Part shown: positions 27,293 through 35,168 of the stretch, piece by piece | Layout: each line of letters starts with the position of its first letter | Numbering within the stretch: position 1 is the first letter of the stretch | DNA from: Synergistaceae bacterium | GTDB taxonomy: Bacteria; Synergistota; Synergistia; Synergistales; Aminobacteriaceae | Reading direction: 5' to 3' | Length of the DNA stretch: 64,000 bases | Assembly: GCA_031267575.1 (NCBI GenBank) | Contig: JAIRYN010000008.1 | Span: forward strand, 1 to 64,000 | Notes under the pieces: generated by a model | What the model was told of the DNA's origin: nothing | Seen by the model: only the letters and a program-made list of their open reading frames with translations | The model's database searches: none | Translations under genes and position numbers: made by a program

Positions 27293-28222
27293 TTATCTTT
27301 TCTTTGAGCCCGATACTGAAGCGACGAGGATAAGCACCAGAAAAGCACCCTGAAGCAGCCTTTGAGTGCCTGGCAAAATCTTGGCCACGTTCAAAAAAGT
27401 CGACATGAATGACATCATGAGCGCTCCAAAGCAGACGCCCATTACACTGGATCTGCCTCCAGCGGCAGATGTTCCTCCGACAAACGTGGCCGCGATCGAC
27501 GGTAGGAAGTAGGTGGAGCCCATGTCCTGAAAGGCTCCGCCAATAAAGGCACCGCACAGTGCCCCGGCGATCCCCGATATGGAGCCTGCGATGACGAACG
27601 CCGTTACAACGACGCGATTGACCGCTATTCCGGCGTAGTGAGCCGCCGTCTTGTTCTGCCCGACTGCGTGAAGACGTTTGCCATAGGGCGTTTTGTAAAG
27701 CGCTACGGAGAGCAAAAGAGCCAGGGCGATCGCAATCAGAGTAAGCATGGAAATATCCGCCGGATTTTTATTGATAAAGGCCACCAAAGCCGGATCTGGT
27801 AGCGCCTTCATATGGGGTGCTCCCACGAGTATAATGGAAAATATGATATATCCGGTGGCGAGCGTCGCAATCATAGCGGGGACTTTGAGGTATACATTGA
27901 TTAAGCCGTTTGCCAATCCGCAAACCGCACCTACTATCGTCGCCGCGAGAAAGCCGGTCAAGGGAGCAGTGTTTGTAAGCGTACAGGAAATATACGCGCT
28001 GAGCGTCAGGATGTAAGTCTGCGACAAATCTATGGCGCCATCGCCACTGGTGACCACTACCGTTTGTGCCAGACCCAGTAGTAGGGCGAAAGTTGATAAT
28101 TTCGCGCTGGTATACAGCAGGGCGAAATTGAGCCTACCGGAGACGGCGCCGATCAAACCCCAAAGAATGACGGAGCCCAACATGGGCCAGATAAACGGGT
28201 GTCCCTGGAGAAATTTTCTCAT
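27293..28222 (-). CDS. Ribose-type ABC transporter permease
   Basis: This inner-membrane permease has 309 residues from the ATG at 28222, which overlaps the upstream stop by 4 bp (ATGA). A longer frame extends into the upstream gene and is not meaningful. About eight to ten hydrophobic segments are visible, with the family motifs VTSGDGAIDLSQTYILTLSAY (substrate-exit loop), NAGLINVYLKVPAMIATLATGYI-like helix and the coupling segment GKRLHAVGQNKTAAHYAGI. It is the second transmembrane subunit of the importer, partner of the permease half fused to the ATPase gene upstream. Confidence 0.9.
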   Translation of the reverse strand: MRKFLQGHPFIWPMLGSVILWGLIGAVSGRLNFALLYTSAKLSTFALLLGLAQTVVVTSGDGAIDLSQTYILTLSAYISCTLTNTAPLTGFLAATIVGAVCGLANGLINVYLKVPAMIATLATGYIIFSIILVGAPHMKALPDPALVAFINKNPADISMLTLIAIALALLLSVALYKTPYGKRLHAVGQNKTAAHYAGIAVNRVVVTAFVIAGSISGIAGALCGAFIGGAFQDMGSTYFLPSIAATFVGGTSAAGGRSSVMGVCFGALMMSFMSTFLNVAKILPGTQRLLQGAFLVLILVASVSGSKKR

Positions 28223-30663
28223 GCGACTACTCTCCATCGAGTGGTAACCAGCTTGACTGTTAAAACCAGTATTAAAATCAACCCCATAACGGCAGTTTGA
28301 TAATTCGACGCCACTTTCAAAAACGCCAGCAGAGTTGTGATGAACGACATGGCTATCGCGCCAGCCACTACACCTACGGGTTCCACGATTCCTCCCGACA
28401 TTTCGCACCCGCCGAGAATGATCGTCGCTATGCTCATCATACAGTAAGACGCGGCGCTGTTTGCGTCGGCGCTCAGACAAACAGCGGTAAATGTGGTTCC
28501 TGCCAATACGACCATCAAAGCCGATAGACCGTAGTTAGTCATTTTTGCGGCTAAATGGGACCACCCGGAGCGCTCAACAGCTTCTGGATTGTTGCCTATA
28601 CCACGTAGGATCATTCCATATTGGGATCTATAAAGCAGATAATAACAGGACAGGGCTGCCAGCAGGCACAGGATGACCGGCATGGGCACAAATGAGATCC
28701 TTTGTCTATAGAAGGCCGCCAGCCATTCTGGGCAGTGGCCGCCCGGAGTAGGGCTGAAGATCAGAGCGACTCCGAGCCAGATAAATTGAGCTCCCAGTGT
28801 AACGACTATGGCTGGGATCTTCCGCAGATGGATTAACGCGCCCATAAAAATGTAGGCTGATATGAACACTGCAATGGAGATGACGCCGAATAGGGGATTC
28901 TCAGTCAAGACGACTGCCACCAGGACGTTTACCAGTCCTATGGAGTATCCGTTGCCCATGTCAATATCACCGGCCAGAACAATGAACATCTGTCCGAGGC
29001 TCGCGAAAACCAGTGGAACCGCCGTGCCGACCAGCATACGGATGCTGACATAGCTGAGTATCTTCGGATTCAGGTACACATTTGCCAATATCATCAACAA
29101 CATGGTTGCAACGGGCAGTGCGGCTCTTGACGACAGTATGCCCTCTCGTCTGTTTTTTTCCGATGTACTGGATTTGACCTTGCCGTCTGTATCCTCGAAT
29201 GAGGCATGCACAATATTCGCTGCAGTGATTTCCTCCTCGGAGAGGTGGGCGACAACCATCCCGCCGCGCATGACGTAAGCGCGGTCGCATATCTCCATCT
29301 CAGCATCCTCGGTACTGTATAGGATCATAGATTTGCCCTCTGCTTTGGCATTTCGTAAGAGTTCGTATATCTCTTGCTTGGTTCCAACATCGACGCCAGC
29401 CGTTGGGTCATTCAACAATATCAGATTCGCTCCGGACGCTATGCCTCGTGCAAGTAGCGCTTTCTGCTGGTTGCCGCCGCTTAGGGAGGCGATAGGGCTG
29501 TGAATGCCCTCAGCCTTGAATTTGAGTTTGTCATACCAATGTTGAACTAGTGTTTCGGATCTCTTTCTAGCTATGAGGAAACTGTTTTTCACTCTGTCCA
29601 GGCTCGTGATAAGGATATTGTCGAAGATGCTCCACAGGTGGAATATCCCCTCTCCAGTCCTGTCTCCGCTTATGTAGGAGACGCTTCCGAAAACCGACAC
29701 GCTGTTTCTGTTTCTCCGTGACATCCGCTGTGTGCCAGCATCAAAGATCGCGGAGAGAATCTCCTTTTGCCCCGATCCGGCGAGTCCTGAAACACCAACG
29801 ATCTCGCCACCCTCTACGTACATGTTCACATTCGAAAGCGTCCGGTTGGACAATCCCTTAATATCGACCACGCGCTGCCCGCTCTTCTTCATCTTTTCCT
29901 CGACCACGCGTCGCGTCACTTCACCGCCCATAAGATGTACCAGTTCATCCTTGGTAGTGTCGTTCGCGTTGAATTCCCCCTCCACTCTGCCGTTGCGCAT
30001 CAGAATGATACGGTCGCTGACCATCTTTATCTCGTCCAATTTGTGCGATATGTATATTACAGCCGCTCCGCAAGCGCGCAGTTCGCGCACAACCTTGTGC
30101 AGTTGCATCGCTCTATCAGTTGAGAGCGCGGAGGTGGGCTCATCTAAAATTAAAACTTTCAGTCCCTCCGCCACAAAAGCCTTGCAGTTTTCGACGATCT
30201 GACGGTCTGCCAGTGCGAGGATCCCCACCGATTTTGTGACATCGATGCTGCTTCCAGGGAAAAATCGCTCCAGTAAATCGCTAGTTTCCTTCCTCTTCTG
30301 CCTGCGCCAGCCGACTTTTCCCAGAAGGTTGCGCGACATATTGAGGATAGCGAAATTCTCGTACACGGCCAGGTTGGTACATAAGGACATGTCCTGATAA
30401 GCACAGGAGATACCAGAGTCTTTTGCCTCTTTCGCCGTGTACCGCGACATTTGAACACCGTTTGAAAAAATATGCCCAGATGTCGGAGGTAAAACACCCG
30501 TTAGTACCTTTATGAGTGTTGACTTGCCCGCTCCGTTGGGCCCGACGAGACCAATAACCTCTCCCTTGTAAATCCGAAAATCCACCTGGCTGAGAGCCTT
30601 GGTGATACCAAAAAACCTGTCAATACCTTTCAATTCAATGTATGGGGACGATTGAGCATGCAT
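28219..30663 (-). CDS. Fused ribose-type ABC ATPase (RbsA-like) and permease (RbsC-like)
   Basis: This protein has 814 residues. Residues 1-495 are an RbsA-like double ATPase. The first half has an intact Walker A (GPNGAGKST) and Walker B (VLILDEPTSALS), but a weak signature (LALADRQIVENCKAF). The second half has a strong signature (LSGGNQQKALLARGI) and an altered Walker B, LILLNDPTAGVDVGTK. Residues 510-814 are a complete RbsC-like permease (LAGDIDMGNGYSIGLVNVLVA; GMILRGIGNNPEAVERSGW). The two parts are joined without a stop or frameshift. The start ATG follows GAGG and lies 10 bp after the cyclase stop. Fusion would fix one ATPase to one permease chain, while the downstream gene supplies the second permease. 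Confidence 0.9.
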   Translation of the reverse strand: MHAQSSPYIELKGIDRFFGITKALSQVDFRIYKGEVIGLVGPNGAGKSTLIKVLTGVLPPTSGHIFSNGVQMSRYTAKEAKDSGISCAYQDMSLCTNLAVYENFAILNMSRNLLGKVGWRRQKRKETSDLLERFFPGSSIDVTKSVGILALADRQIVENCKAFVAEGLKVLILDEPTSALSTDRAMQLHKVVRELRACGAAVIYISHKLDEIKMVSDRIILMRNGRVEGEFNANDTTKDELVHLMGGEVTRRVVEEKMKKSGQRVVDIKGLSNRTLSNVNMYVEGGEIVGVSGLAGSGQKEILSAIFDAGTQRMSRRNRNSVSVFGSVSYISGDRTGEGIFHLWSIFDNILITSLDRVKNSFLIARKRSETLVQHWYDKLKFKAEGIHSPIASLSGGNQQKALLARGIASGANLILLNDPTAGVDVGTKQEIYELLRNAKAEGKSMILYSTEDAEMEICDRAYVMRGGMVVAHLSEEEITAANIVHASFEDTDGKVKSSTSEKNRREGILSSRAALPVATMLLMILANVYLNPKILSYVSIRMLVGTAVPLVFASLGQMFIVLAGDIDMGNGYSIGLVNVLVAVVLTENPLFGVISIAVFISAYIFMGALIHLRKIPAIVVTLGAQFIWLGVALIFSPTPGGHCPEWLAAFYRQRISFVPMPVILCLLAALSCYYLLYRSQYGMILRGIGNNPEAVERSGWSHLAAKMTNYGLSALMVVLAGTTFTAVCLSADANSAASYCMMSIATIILGGCEMSGGIVEPVGVVAGAIAMSFITTLLAFLKVASNYQTAVMGLILILVLTVKLVTTRWRVVA

Positions 30664-30673
30664 TCTCGAAACC

Positions 30674-31402
30674 TCACTCTGCCGCCGAGTTGAACTCTTC
30701 CGAGAAGGCGACGATGCGAATCGGAGACCCGGAACCGCCCTTGAACTTGTTCGGCAGGCCGATGAGGTAGGTAAAAACAGGTATTAGCGACAGAGCGCAC
30801 AGGTTCTCTATGATCGGAATATTTTTGCCCAACAACGTATGATGACACGGGCTTCCGGACAGGCCGTAGGCGTCCAAAGAAAGCGTGTCGCAACCCACGG
30901 CTGCCACGTTTCGTCCGGCTAGGTATTCGGCTGCCCTTTGATCCAAACCCGGCCAATCCCGAAGGTAACCAGCACAGTTCGGCTGCAGCCCGTATTTTTC
31001 GTCCCAGCCAAAACGCAACATCACGATATCCCCAGGCTTAATCTCGCCGTTTAGCGCCTCGAAATGCCGAATTTCCTCCAGGGAAAATAATCCTTTTTCA
31101 GGCGTACTCATGGCGTCTATCTTAACCCCGCGTCCCATGATCGCGGAGACCGGCATTTCGTCTATGGGACATCCGCCACGCATGAAATGTTTGGGTGCGT
31201 CAATGTGTGTGCCGGTGTGCTCTGACATGACGATTCTTGAATGCAACCCTTCATCGCCGTAATCGTAAGATTCGTACAACGTCCCGCCGTAACGGGCCTG
31301 AGTTGGCCACACAGGCATCCCCTCTTCTAGCGTATAAGAGAGGTCCACGATCCGTGCACTAGCCTTCAAGTTCTCGAACATCTTTATGTACGATTCACGC
31401 AT
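30674..31402 (-). CDS. Cyclase/kynurenine-formamidase-like metal hydrolase
   Basis: This cytoplasmic enzyme has 242 residues and belongs to the cyclase family (PF04199), which includes kynurenine formamidase and isatin hydrolase. The metal-binding motif HxGTHxDxPxHF is intact as HTGTHIDAPKHF, near residue 62. The start ATG follows AAGGAGAG. It lies between the binding-protein gene (101 bp upstream) and the fused ABC gene (10 bp downstream) in the same direction. It therefore probably hydrolyses the imported compound, a lactone, formamide or cyclic amide, rather than being a tryptophan-pathway enzyme. The exact substrate cannot be read from sequence. Confidence 0.88.
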   Translation of the reverse strand: MRESYIKMFENLKASARIVDLSYTLEEGMPVWPTQARYGGTLYESYDYGDEGLHSRIVMSEHTGTHIDAPKHFMRGGCPIDEMPVSAIMGRGVKIDAMSTPEKGLFSLEEIRHFEALNGEIKPGDIVMLRFGWDEKYGLQPNCAGYLRDWPGLDQRAAEYLAGRNVAAVGCDTLSLDAYGLSGSPCHHTLLGKNIPIIENLCALSLIPVFTYLIGLPNKFKGGSGSPIRIVAFSEEFNSAAE

Positions 31403-31503
31403 GGCAATCTCTCCTTATTCGAGAAAAAGTACGAGAAAAAATATAATAGGCCGCCGTGATTACGCGACGACAGCCTACCTAATTCAAATGGCTCAGGGTA
31501 TTT

Positions 31504-32544
31504 CTACTTTTTGTAAAGATTGGCGCGCACCCATTCGCGGTCGTAGGTGGGGCAGGCAATCACTTCATCCGGCACATTTGCAAAATCCTTGATCTCGTCT
31601 TTGGTGACGATACCGAAGGGGTGCGTCATCTCCTTTGGAACGTCCATTCCATTTAAGATGTCCACCGTGACATAGACCGCCGAAGCGCCGTCCCAAGGGT
31701 TGGACGAGACGGAAATAGTGTCGTAGCCCTCTGGCGCTTCATTGGCCCACCACTTCAGGAAATAACCGCGATTGTCGCCGCCGATTATAGGTAGAGCAAG
31801 CCTTGCCGAGTGAAATGCCTGAACCGCTGCGTAGGAGTCTCCTCCCTGAGTCACGATAGCATCTATCTTGTCGAGGGTCGGAAGAACTGAAGCTAGCTCC
31901 GCCTGGGCCTTTGAGCCAGTCCAGTCAGTGTAAATTTCCGCCAATACCTTAATATCAGGGTATTTGGCGAGTGCTTTCAGGACACCTTCGTGGGCTATAT
32001 GGTCAAATTCACTGCCGGCTGTACCGCGAAGCTCAATGATATTGCCTTTGCCGCCGATGGCTTTACAGACGTACTCCGTCAATTCGCCCATCTGGGCGAT
32101 GGTGTCAAAGTTGATCTGATAGCACAGCTCCGCTTTCGACGTCACAGGCCCATCGTTAACGATAATACATGGAATTCCTGCATCCGACGCTTCCTGTATG
32201 GCGCCCGTCAACGCCGTGGCAGAACCGGGGTCAATGATTATCGCATCCACACCTTGAACTATGAAATTCTGAATCTGTTGCACCTGTACGCTGTTGTTCT
32301 GATTTGATTCGGCGAAGATCAGTTCACGGAGTTCGCCTGACGCGATCAATACGTCAGCGGCTTCTCTGGCATAACGTTCCATTGCTTGACGATATGTGTT
32401 ACCGTTATAAGAGTTTGAAAAGCCTATCACATAGCCTTTGCTGGAAGATGCGGCGAACGCCATGCTTGAAGCGTAATTCGAGGTCAGAACCAATGCAAAA
32501 ATCAACAGAAGAAACATTGCGCGTAATAAGATAGCCCTTCTCAT
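31504..32544 (-). CDS. Ribose-type ABC periplasmic binding protein
   Basis: This exported receptor has 346 residues. A signal peptide of about 32 residues ends near SSMAFAASSSKGYV. The type I periplasmic fold of the RbsB/LacI class is seen in VIGFSNSYNGNTYRQAMERYA, GVDAIIIDPGSATALTGAIQEA and IDAIVTQGGDSYAAVQAF. It is the first gene of the operon that continues with the cyclase, the fused ATPase-permease and the second permease. The ligand is probably a small cyclic or sugar-like compound acted on by the cyclase. Confidence 0.92.
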   Translation of the reverse strand: MRRAILLRAMFLLLIFALVLTSNYASSMAFAASSSKGYVIGFSNSYNGNTYRQAMERYAREAADVLIASGELRELIFAESNQNNSVQVQQIQNFIVQGVDAIIIDPGSATALTGAIQEASDAGIPCIIVNDGPVTSKAELCYQINFDTIAQMGELTEYVCKAIGGKGNIIELRGTAGSEFDHIAHEGVLKALAKYPDIKVLAEIYTDWTGSKAQAELASVLPTLDKIDAIVTQGGDSYAAVQAFHSARLALPIIGGDNRGYFLKWWANEAPEGYDTISVSSNPWDGASAVYVTVDILNGMDVPKEMTHPFGIVTKDEIKDFANVPDEVIACPTYDREWVRANLYKK

Positions 32545-32582
32545 ATTAGCAACTCCTCTGATTAGAATAAAATAACTTATAA

Positions 32583-32638
32583 ATCACAGATAAACCACAG
32601 ATTTATGACATTTTATCGGCTTTTTATACGCTTGTCAA
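32583..32638 (-). promoter_or_regulatory. Strong promoter and repeat operator of the rbs-type operon
   Basis: On the minus strand TTGACA (32638-32633) and TAAAAT (32615-32610) are spaced by exactly 17 bp. Just downstream of the -10, ATAAATCTGTGG and TTTATCTGTGATTTAT form two similar half-sites that could bind a repressor. Confidence 0.7.
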
Positions 32639-32752
32639 TTTGTGAGAAATCCACATGAGAATCCGCGAGGAAACATGAATAAGCCATAGCTCTTTAAGCC
32701 TAATATACTATAGGGATTATGCACTAGAGTTTTTGATGTGTTTGGAAGTGTG

Positions 32753-32780
32753 AAGGCGGTCCGTTAGCAAACCGCCTTTT
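32753..32780. terminator. Hairpin terminator in the 32.5-32.9 kb intergenic region
   Basis: AAGGCGGT (32753-32760) pairs with ACCGCCTT (32771-32778), followed by TT on the plus strand and preceded by AA-poor sequence on the other. It separates the 32.9-kb gene from the rbs-type operon promoter. Confidence 0.6.
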
Positions 32781-32810
32781 CAGTTCCCTGTATTCCCTAA
32801 CGAAAACTTT

Positions 32811-32833
32811 TTCCCATCTGAGTCAGATGGGAA
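32811..32833. promoter_or_regulatory. 23-bp near-perfect palindrome
   Basis: TTCCCATCTGA (32811-32821) and TCAGATGGGAA (32823-32833) are exact inverted copies around one base. It lies 30 bp after the stop of the unknown minus-strand gene. It could be a terminator stem, but there is no T-run on the minus strand, so an operator is also possible. Confidence 0.5.
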
Positions 32834-32862
32834 TTGGATGGGTGAGGTTTGAATGATTGCGT

Positions 32863-33324
32863 TCAGTTGTATTCTGGAAGATTAGCGTAATCAATTGCCT
32901 TACCAAGAGCGAAATGGATGAAGAAATCTGGATAGCCATCTATTGGCAGCCAATAAGTAACGATTTCTTTACCTTCGTATTTTATTTTCCTGAATATCGG
33001 CTGTTGCGTACTCATCGCCTGATTGGCTAAACAGCCTTTGTGATCTTCCGGCTTCCCGCGGGCGGAACACTTCGTTCCCGTCGAACGCCCTAATTTTTTG
33101 CTGACGTCGTTCAAGGCAATGACCTCTCGATTTTTGTAAGTCAATTGAACCGCTTCTGGGAATTTTCCCCACATGAGTTGGAAGGCTTTTTCCAACGCGT
33201 CCAGTTCACTTTGTCGAATATTCAATACACTGCCGCCAACCGAATGACAAATCCCTGCTTCTTGCGAAAAATCCAATTTTTCTTTCAATCTTTCTTCCAG
33301 TCTTTCTTCCAATCTTTCTTCCAT
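32863..33324 (-). CDS. Unknown small protein divergent from HxlR regulator
   Basis: I do not recognise this 153-residue protein. The ATG at 33324 is chosen because AAAGGAG lies ten bases upstream; an in-frame TTG at 33345 would include the ribosome site itself. The N-terminus EERLEERLEERLKEKL is a DNA-repeat-derived coiled-coil segment. After it come an unremarkable helical stretch and a region with three cysteines (GICHSVGG, TKCSARGK, KGCLANQ) and a hydrophobic end YWLPIDGYPDFFIHFALGKAIDY. It has no signal peptide. Divergence from an HxlR gene with repeated operators between them suggests that the regulator controls it. Confidence 0.7.
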   Translation of the reverse strand: MEERLEERLEERLKEKLDFSQEAGICHSVGGSVLNIRQSELDALEKAFQLMWGKFPEAVQLTYKNREVIALNDVSKKLGRSTGTKCSARGKPEDHKGCLANQAMSTQQPIFRKIKYEGKEIVTYWLPIDGYPDFFIHFALGKAIDYANLPEYN

Positions 33325-33368
33325 CGCTGATACGCTCCTTTTCAAAAAACTTGATTTGGCCTATAGTA

Positions 33369-33399
33369 TGATCATAAGTATTGATCATAAGTATGATCA
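33369..33399. promoter_or_regulatory. Triple TGATCA operator between unknown gene and HxlR gene
   Basis: TGATCA occurs at 33369, 33382 and 33394, within repeats of TGATCATAAGTAT. Spacings of 13 and 12 bp place the copies roughly on one face of the helix. HxlR regulators bind such short repeats in divergent promoters, so this is a likely site for the adjacent regulator. Confidence 0.65.
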
Positions 33400-33482
33400 T
33401 AGTACAAAATGAATTTTTTATAAGAACGCAGTATTTACTGATAAAGTATCCAAATACATACTATGAAAGGCGACGGCCAATA

Positions 33483-33875
33483 GTGAGCACAGCCAAGAGA
33501 ATTGTAGACAGGCTGCAAGCAGCGGACTTGACGTGTCCTATCCGTTATACGCTGAATGTGATTGGCGGCAAGTGGAAGTTGCCCATCATCTGCATGCTGG
33601 AAAAGGGCAACCCTACGCGGTACAGCACCCTCAAGCGCAAACTGGGCGATATAACCAACATGATGCTGGCGCAGTCGTTAAAGGAACTTGAAGCGTCGGG
33701 GATTGTCCATCGTGAGCAATACAACGAAGTGCCGCCGCGGGTGGAATATACTCTGACCGAAAAAGGGAAAACTCTGTTGCCGTCTGTCACATTACTTTGG
33801 CAATGGGCGCGGGACAGTATGGAGCAGGAAACAATCTGCGGGAAAGACTGCGACAAGTGCCTTTCGGAGATATAG
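33483..33875 (+). CDS. HxlR-family winged-helix regulator
   Basis: This regulator has 130 residues. The start is taken as the GTG at 33483; the longer frame to 33381 runs through the operator repeats. The family core is clear: DLTCPIRYTLNVIGGKWKLPIICML, KRKLGDITNMMLAQSLKELEASGIVHR and VPPRVEYTLTEKG. The Cys in TCPI corresponds to the sensing cysteine in some HxlR members that respond to aldehydes, quinones or disulfide stress. Three further cysteines end the protein (CGKDCDKC). It probably controls the divergent unknown gene and itself. Confidence 0.92.
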   Translation: MSTAKRIVDRLQAADLTCPIRYTLNVIGGKWKLPIICMLEKGNPTRYSTLKRKLGDITNMMLAQSLKELEASGIVHREQYNEVPPRVEYTLTEKGKTLLPSVTLLWQWARDSMEQETICGKDCDKCLSEI

Positions 33876-34032
33876 ATAATGTTCTTCACGGGTCATCGGT
33901 GAGGATTCGTATGCGTCTGACATCTTCGTTCCTCTTGTGTTTTACGATAAGTTGCAGCACCATTTCATCGGCGGTAGTTTCGTCGCTCAGGATAATCCAT
34001 ATAATCCATACATAAACGATCTCTTAAAATTT

Positions 34033-34060
34033 ATCCCCCCTCCGCAACAGGAGAGGGGAT
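34033..34060. terminator. Hairpin between convergent HxlR and cobT genes
   Basis: ATCCCCCCTCC (34033-34043) pairs with GGAGAGGGGAT (34050-34060) with one mismatch, followed by TGTTATT. It can serve both convergent genes. Confidence 0.65.
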
Positions 34061-34073
34061 TGTTATTGTGAAA

Positions 34074-35168
34074 TTACGCCTTCAAACCCTTTCGATACTC
34101 CGACTCCAGCGAGACGCCGTCAAAGGTGTTCATAGAGTTCATCAGGGCCAAAGCGTCGTCCACCACCTGCATGGCGATAGGACATCCGCTGCCCTCTCCC
34201 AGGCGCATACCTAGGTTTAAAAGGGGCGTCAAGCCCAGATGGCGCATGGCCAGGCCATAACCGGGTTCCTGAGATAAATGAGAGGGGATCATGAAACCTT
34301 TGGTCAAAGGTGAAGCCAGGATGGCGAGAAGCGCGGCGGCAATGGAAATGACCCCATCGATAACAACGGGGAGCCTGTAGCGTGCGGCTCCAAGAAAAAC
34401 ACCCATCATTCCGGCGATGTCGAGTCCCCCCACCTTGGAGAGAATGTCCAGAGGGTCGGCTGGGTTGGGCTTGTGCTCTCGCAGCGCGCGAAGAATAACA
34501 CGTTTTTTTGTCTCAAAGGCCTCGTCGGTGAGGCCGCCTCCACGTCCTACAGCAAGGTCGGGATCATCGACCCCCAAGGCTGCCATAATACAGGCCGCGG
34601 CCGGCGTTGTGTTTGCCATGCCGACCTCGCCCGTTCCCACAATTTTATAACCTTTCTCTTTGGCTTCGCTCGCCAGTTGGATTCCCGCCTCCACTGCTTT
34701 TTCCGCGACCTCCCTAGACATCGCGAGGACATTTCCCCGAACGAAGTTATCCGTTCCCTCCGACATCAGGCGAAAACGCCTGTCGATAGCGGGATGGGGC
34801 GCCAGGTCCTTGACTCCCATATCGATCAGCTTTAAATCGACTCCGGCGTGTTCGCACAGCACCGTGATGCCGCACCCTTCGTTTCTTGCATAGAACTCCA
34901 TTAACACGCGAGTGAAATTCTGAGGCGAGGCGGAAACACCTTCCTCGTACACTCCGTGGTCGGCGCCAAAGAGGAAATGAACCTTACGATCGACGCGATT
35001 GTGTAATTGTCCTGTGATGCCCGCAATCTGAATGGCAAGAGCTTCCAACTGTCCCAAACTGCCGGCCGGCTTCAACAACCTGTTCTGATACGCGGTAGCC
35101 TCTTCTACGCTTCGGCCGTCAAGAGGCTCGATATCCGCCCTTAAGGCGTCAATCGTCGAAGTTTCCAT
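34074..35168 (-). CDS. cobT: Nicotinate-nucleotide-dimethylbenzimidazole phosphoribosyltransferase
   Basis: CobT activates the lower base of cobamides by transferring a phosphoribosyl group from nicotinate mononucleotide. From the ATG at 35168 it has 364 residues, the usual length. Family motifs are seen in SLGQLEALAIQIAGITGQ, FGADHGVYEEGVSASPQNFT, GTGEVGMANTTPAAA and the catalytic-glutamate region LGEGSGCPIAMQVV near the C-terminus. A longer frame runs backward into the aldolase gene and is rejected. It overlaps the aldolase homologue by about 20 bp. No other cobalamin gene is next to it, apart from the distant CbiA-like protein at 43.3 kb. Confidence 0.95.
   Translation of the reverse strand: METSTIDALRADIEPLDGRSVEEATAYQNRLLKPAGSLGQLEALAIQIAGITGQLHNRVDRKVHFLFGADHGVYEEGVSASPQNFTRVLMEFYARNEGCGITVLCEHAGVDLKLIDMGVKDLAPHPAIDRRFRLMSEGTDNFVRGNVLAMSREVAEKAVEAGIQLASEAKEKGYKIVGTGEVGMANTTPAAACIMAALGVDDPDLAVGRGGGLTDEAFETKKRVILRALREHKPNPADPLDILSKVGGLDIAGMMGVFLGAARYRLPVVIDGVISIAAALLAILASPLTKGFMIPSHLSQEPGYGLAMRHLGLTPLLNLGMRLGEGSGCPIAMQVVDDALALMNSMNTFDGVSLESEYRKGLKA

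Noticed and set aside
33876-34073. Possible coding remnant between HxlR and cobT
   Set aside because: A plus-strand stretch (DIFVPLVFYDKLQHHFIGG) and its complement both look slightly protein-like, but neither has a start or a family I recognise. It may be a gene fragment; I could not support it.
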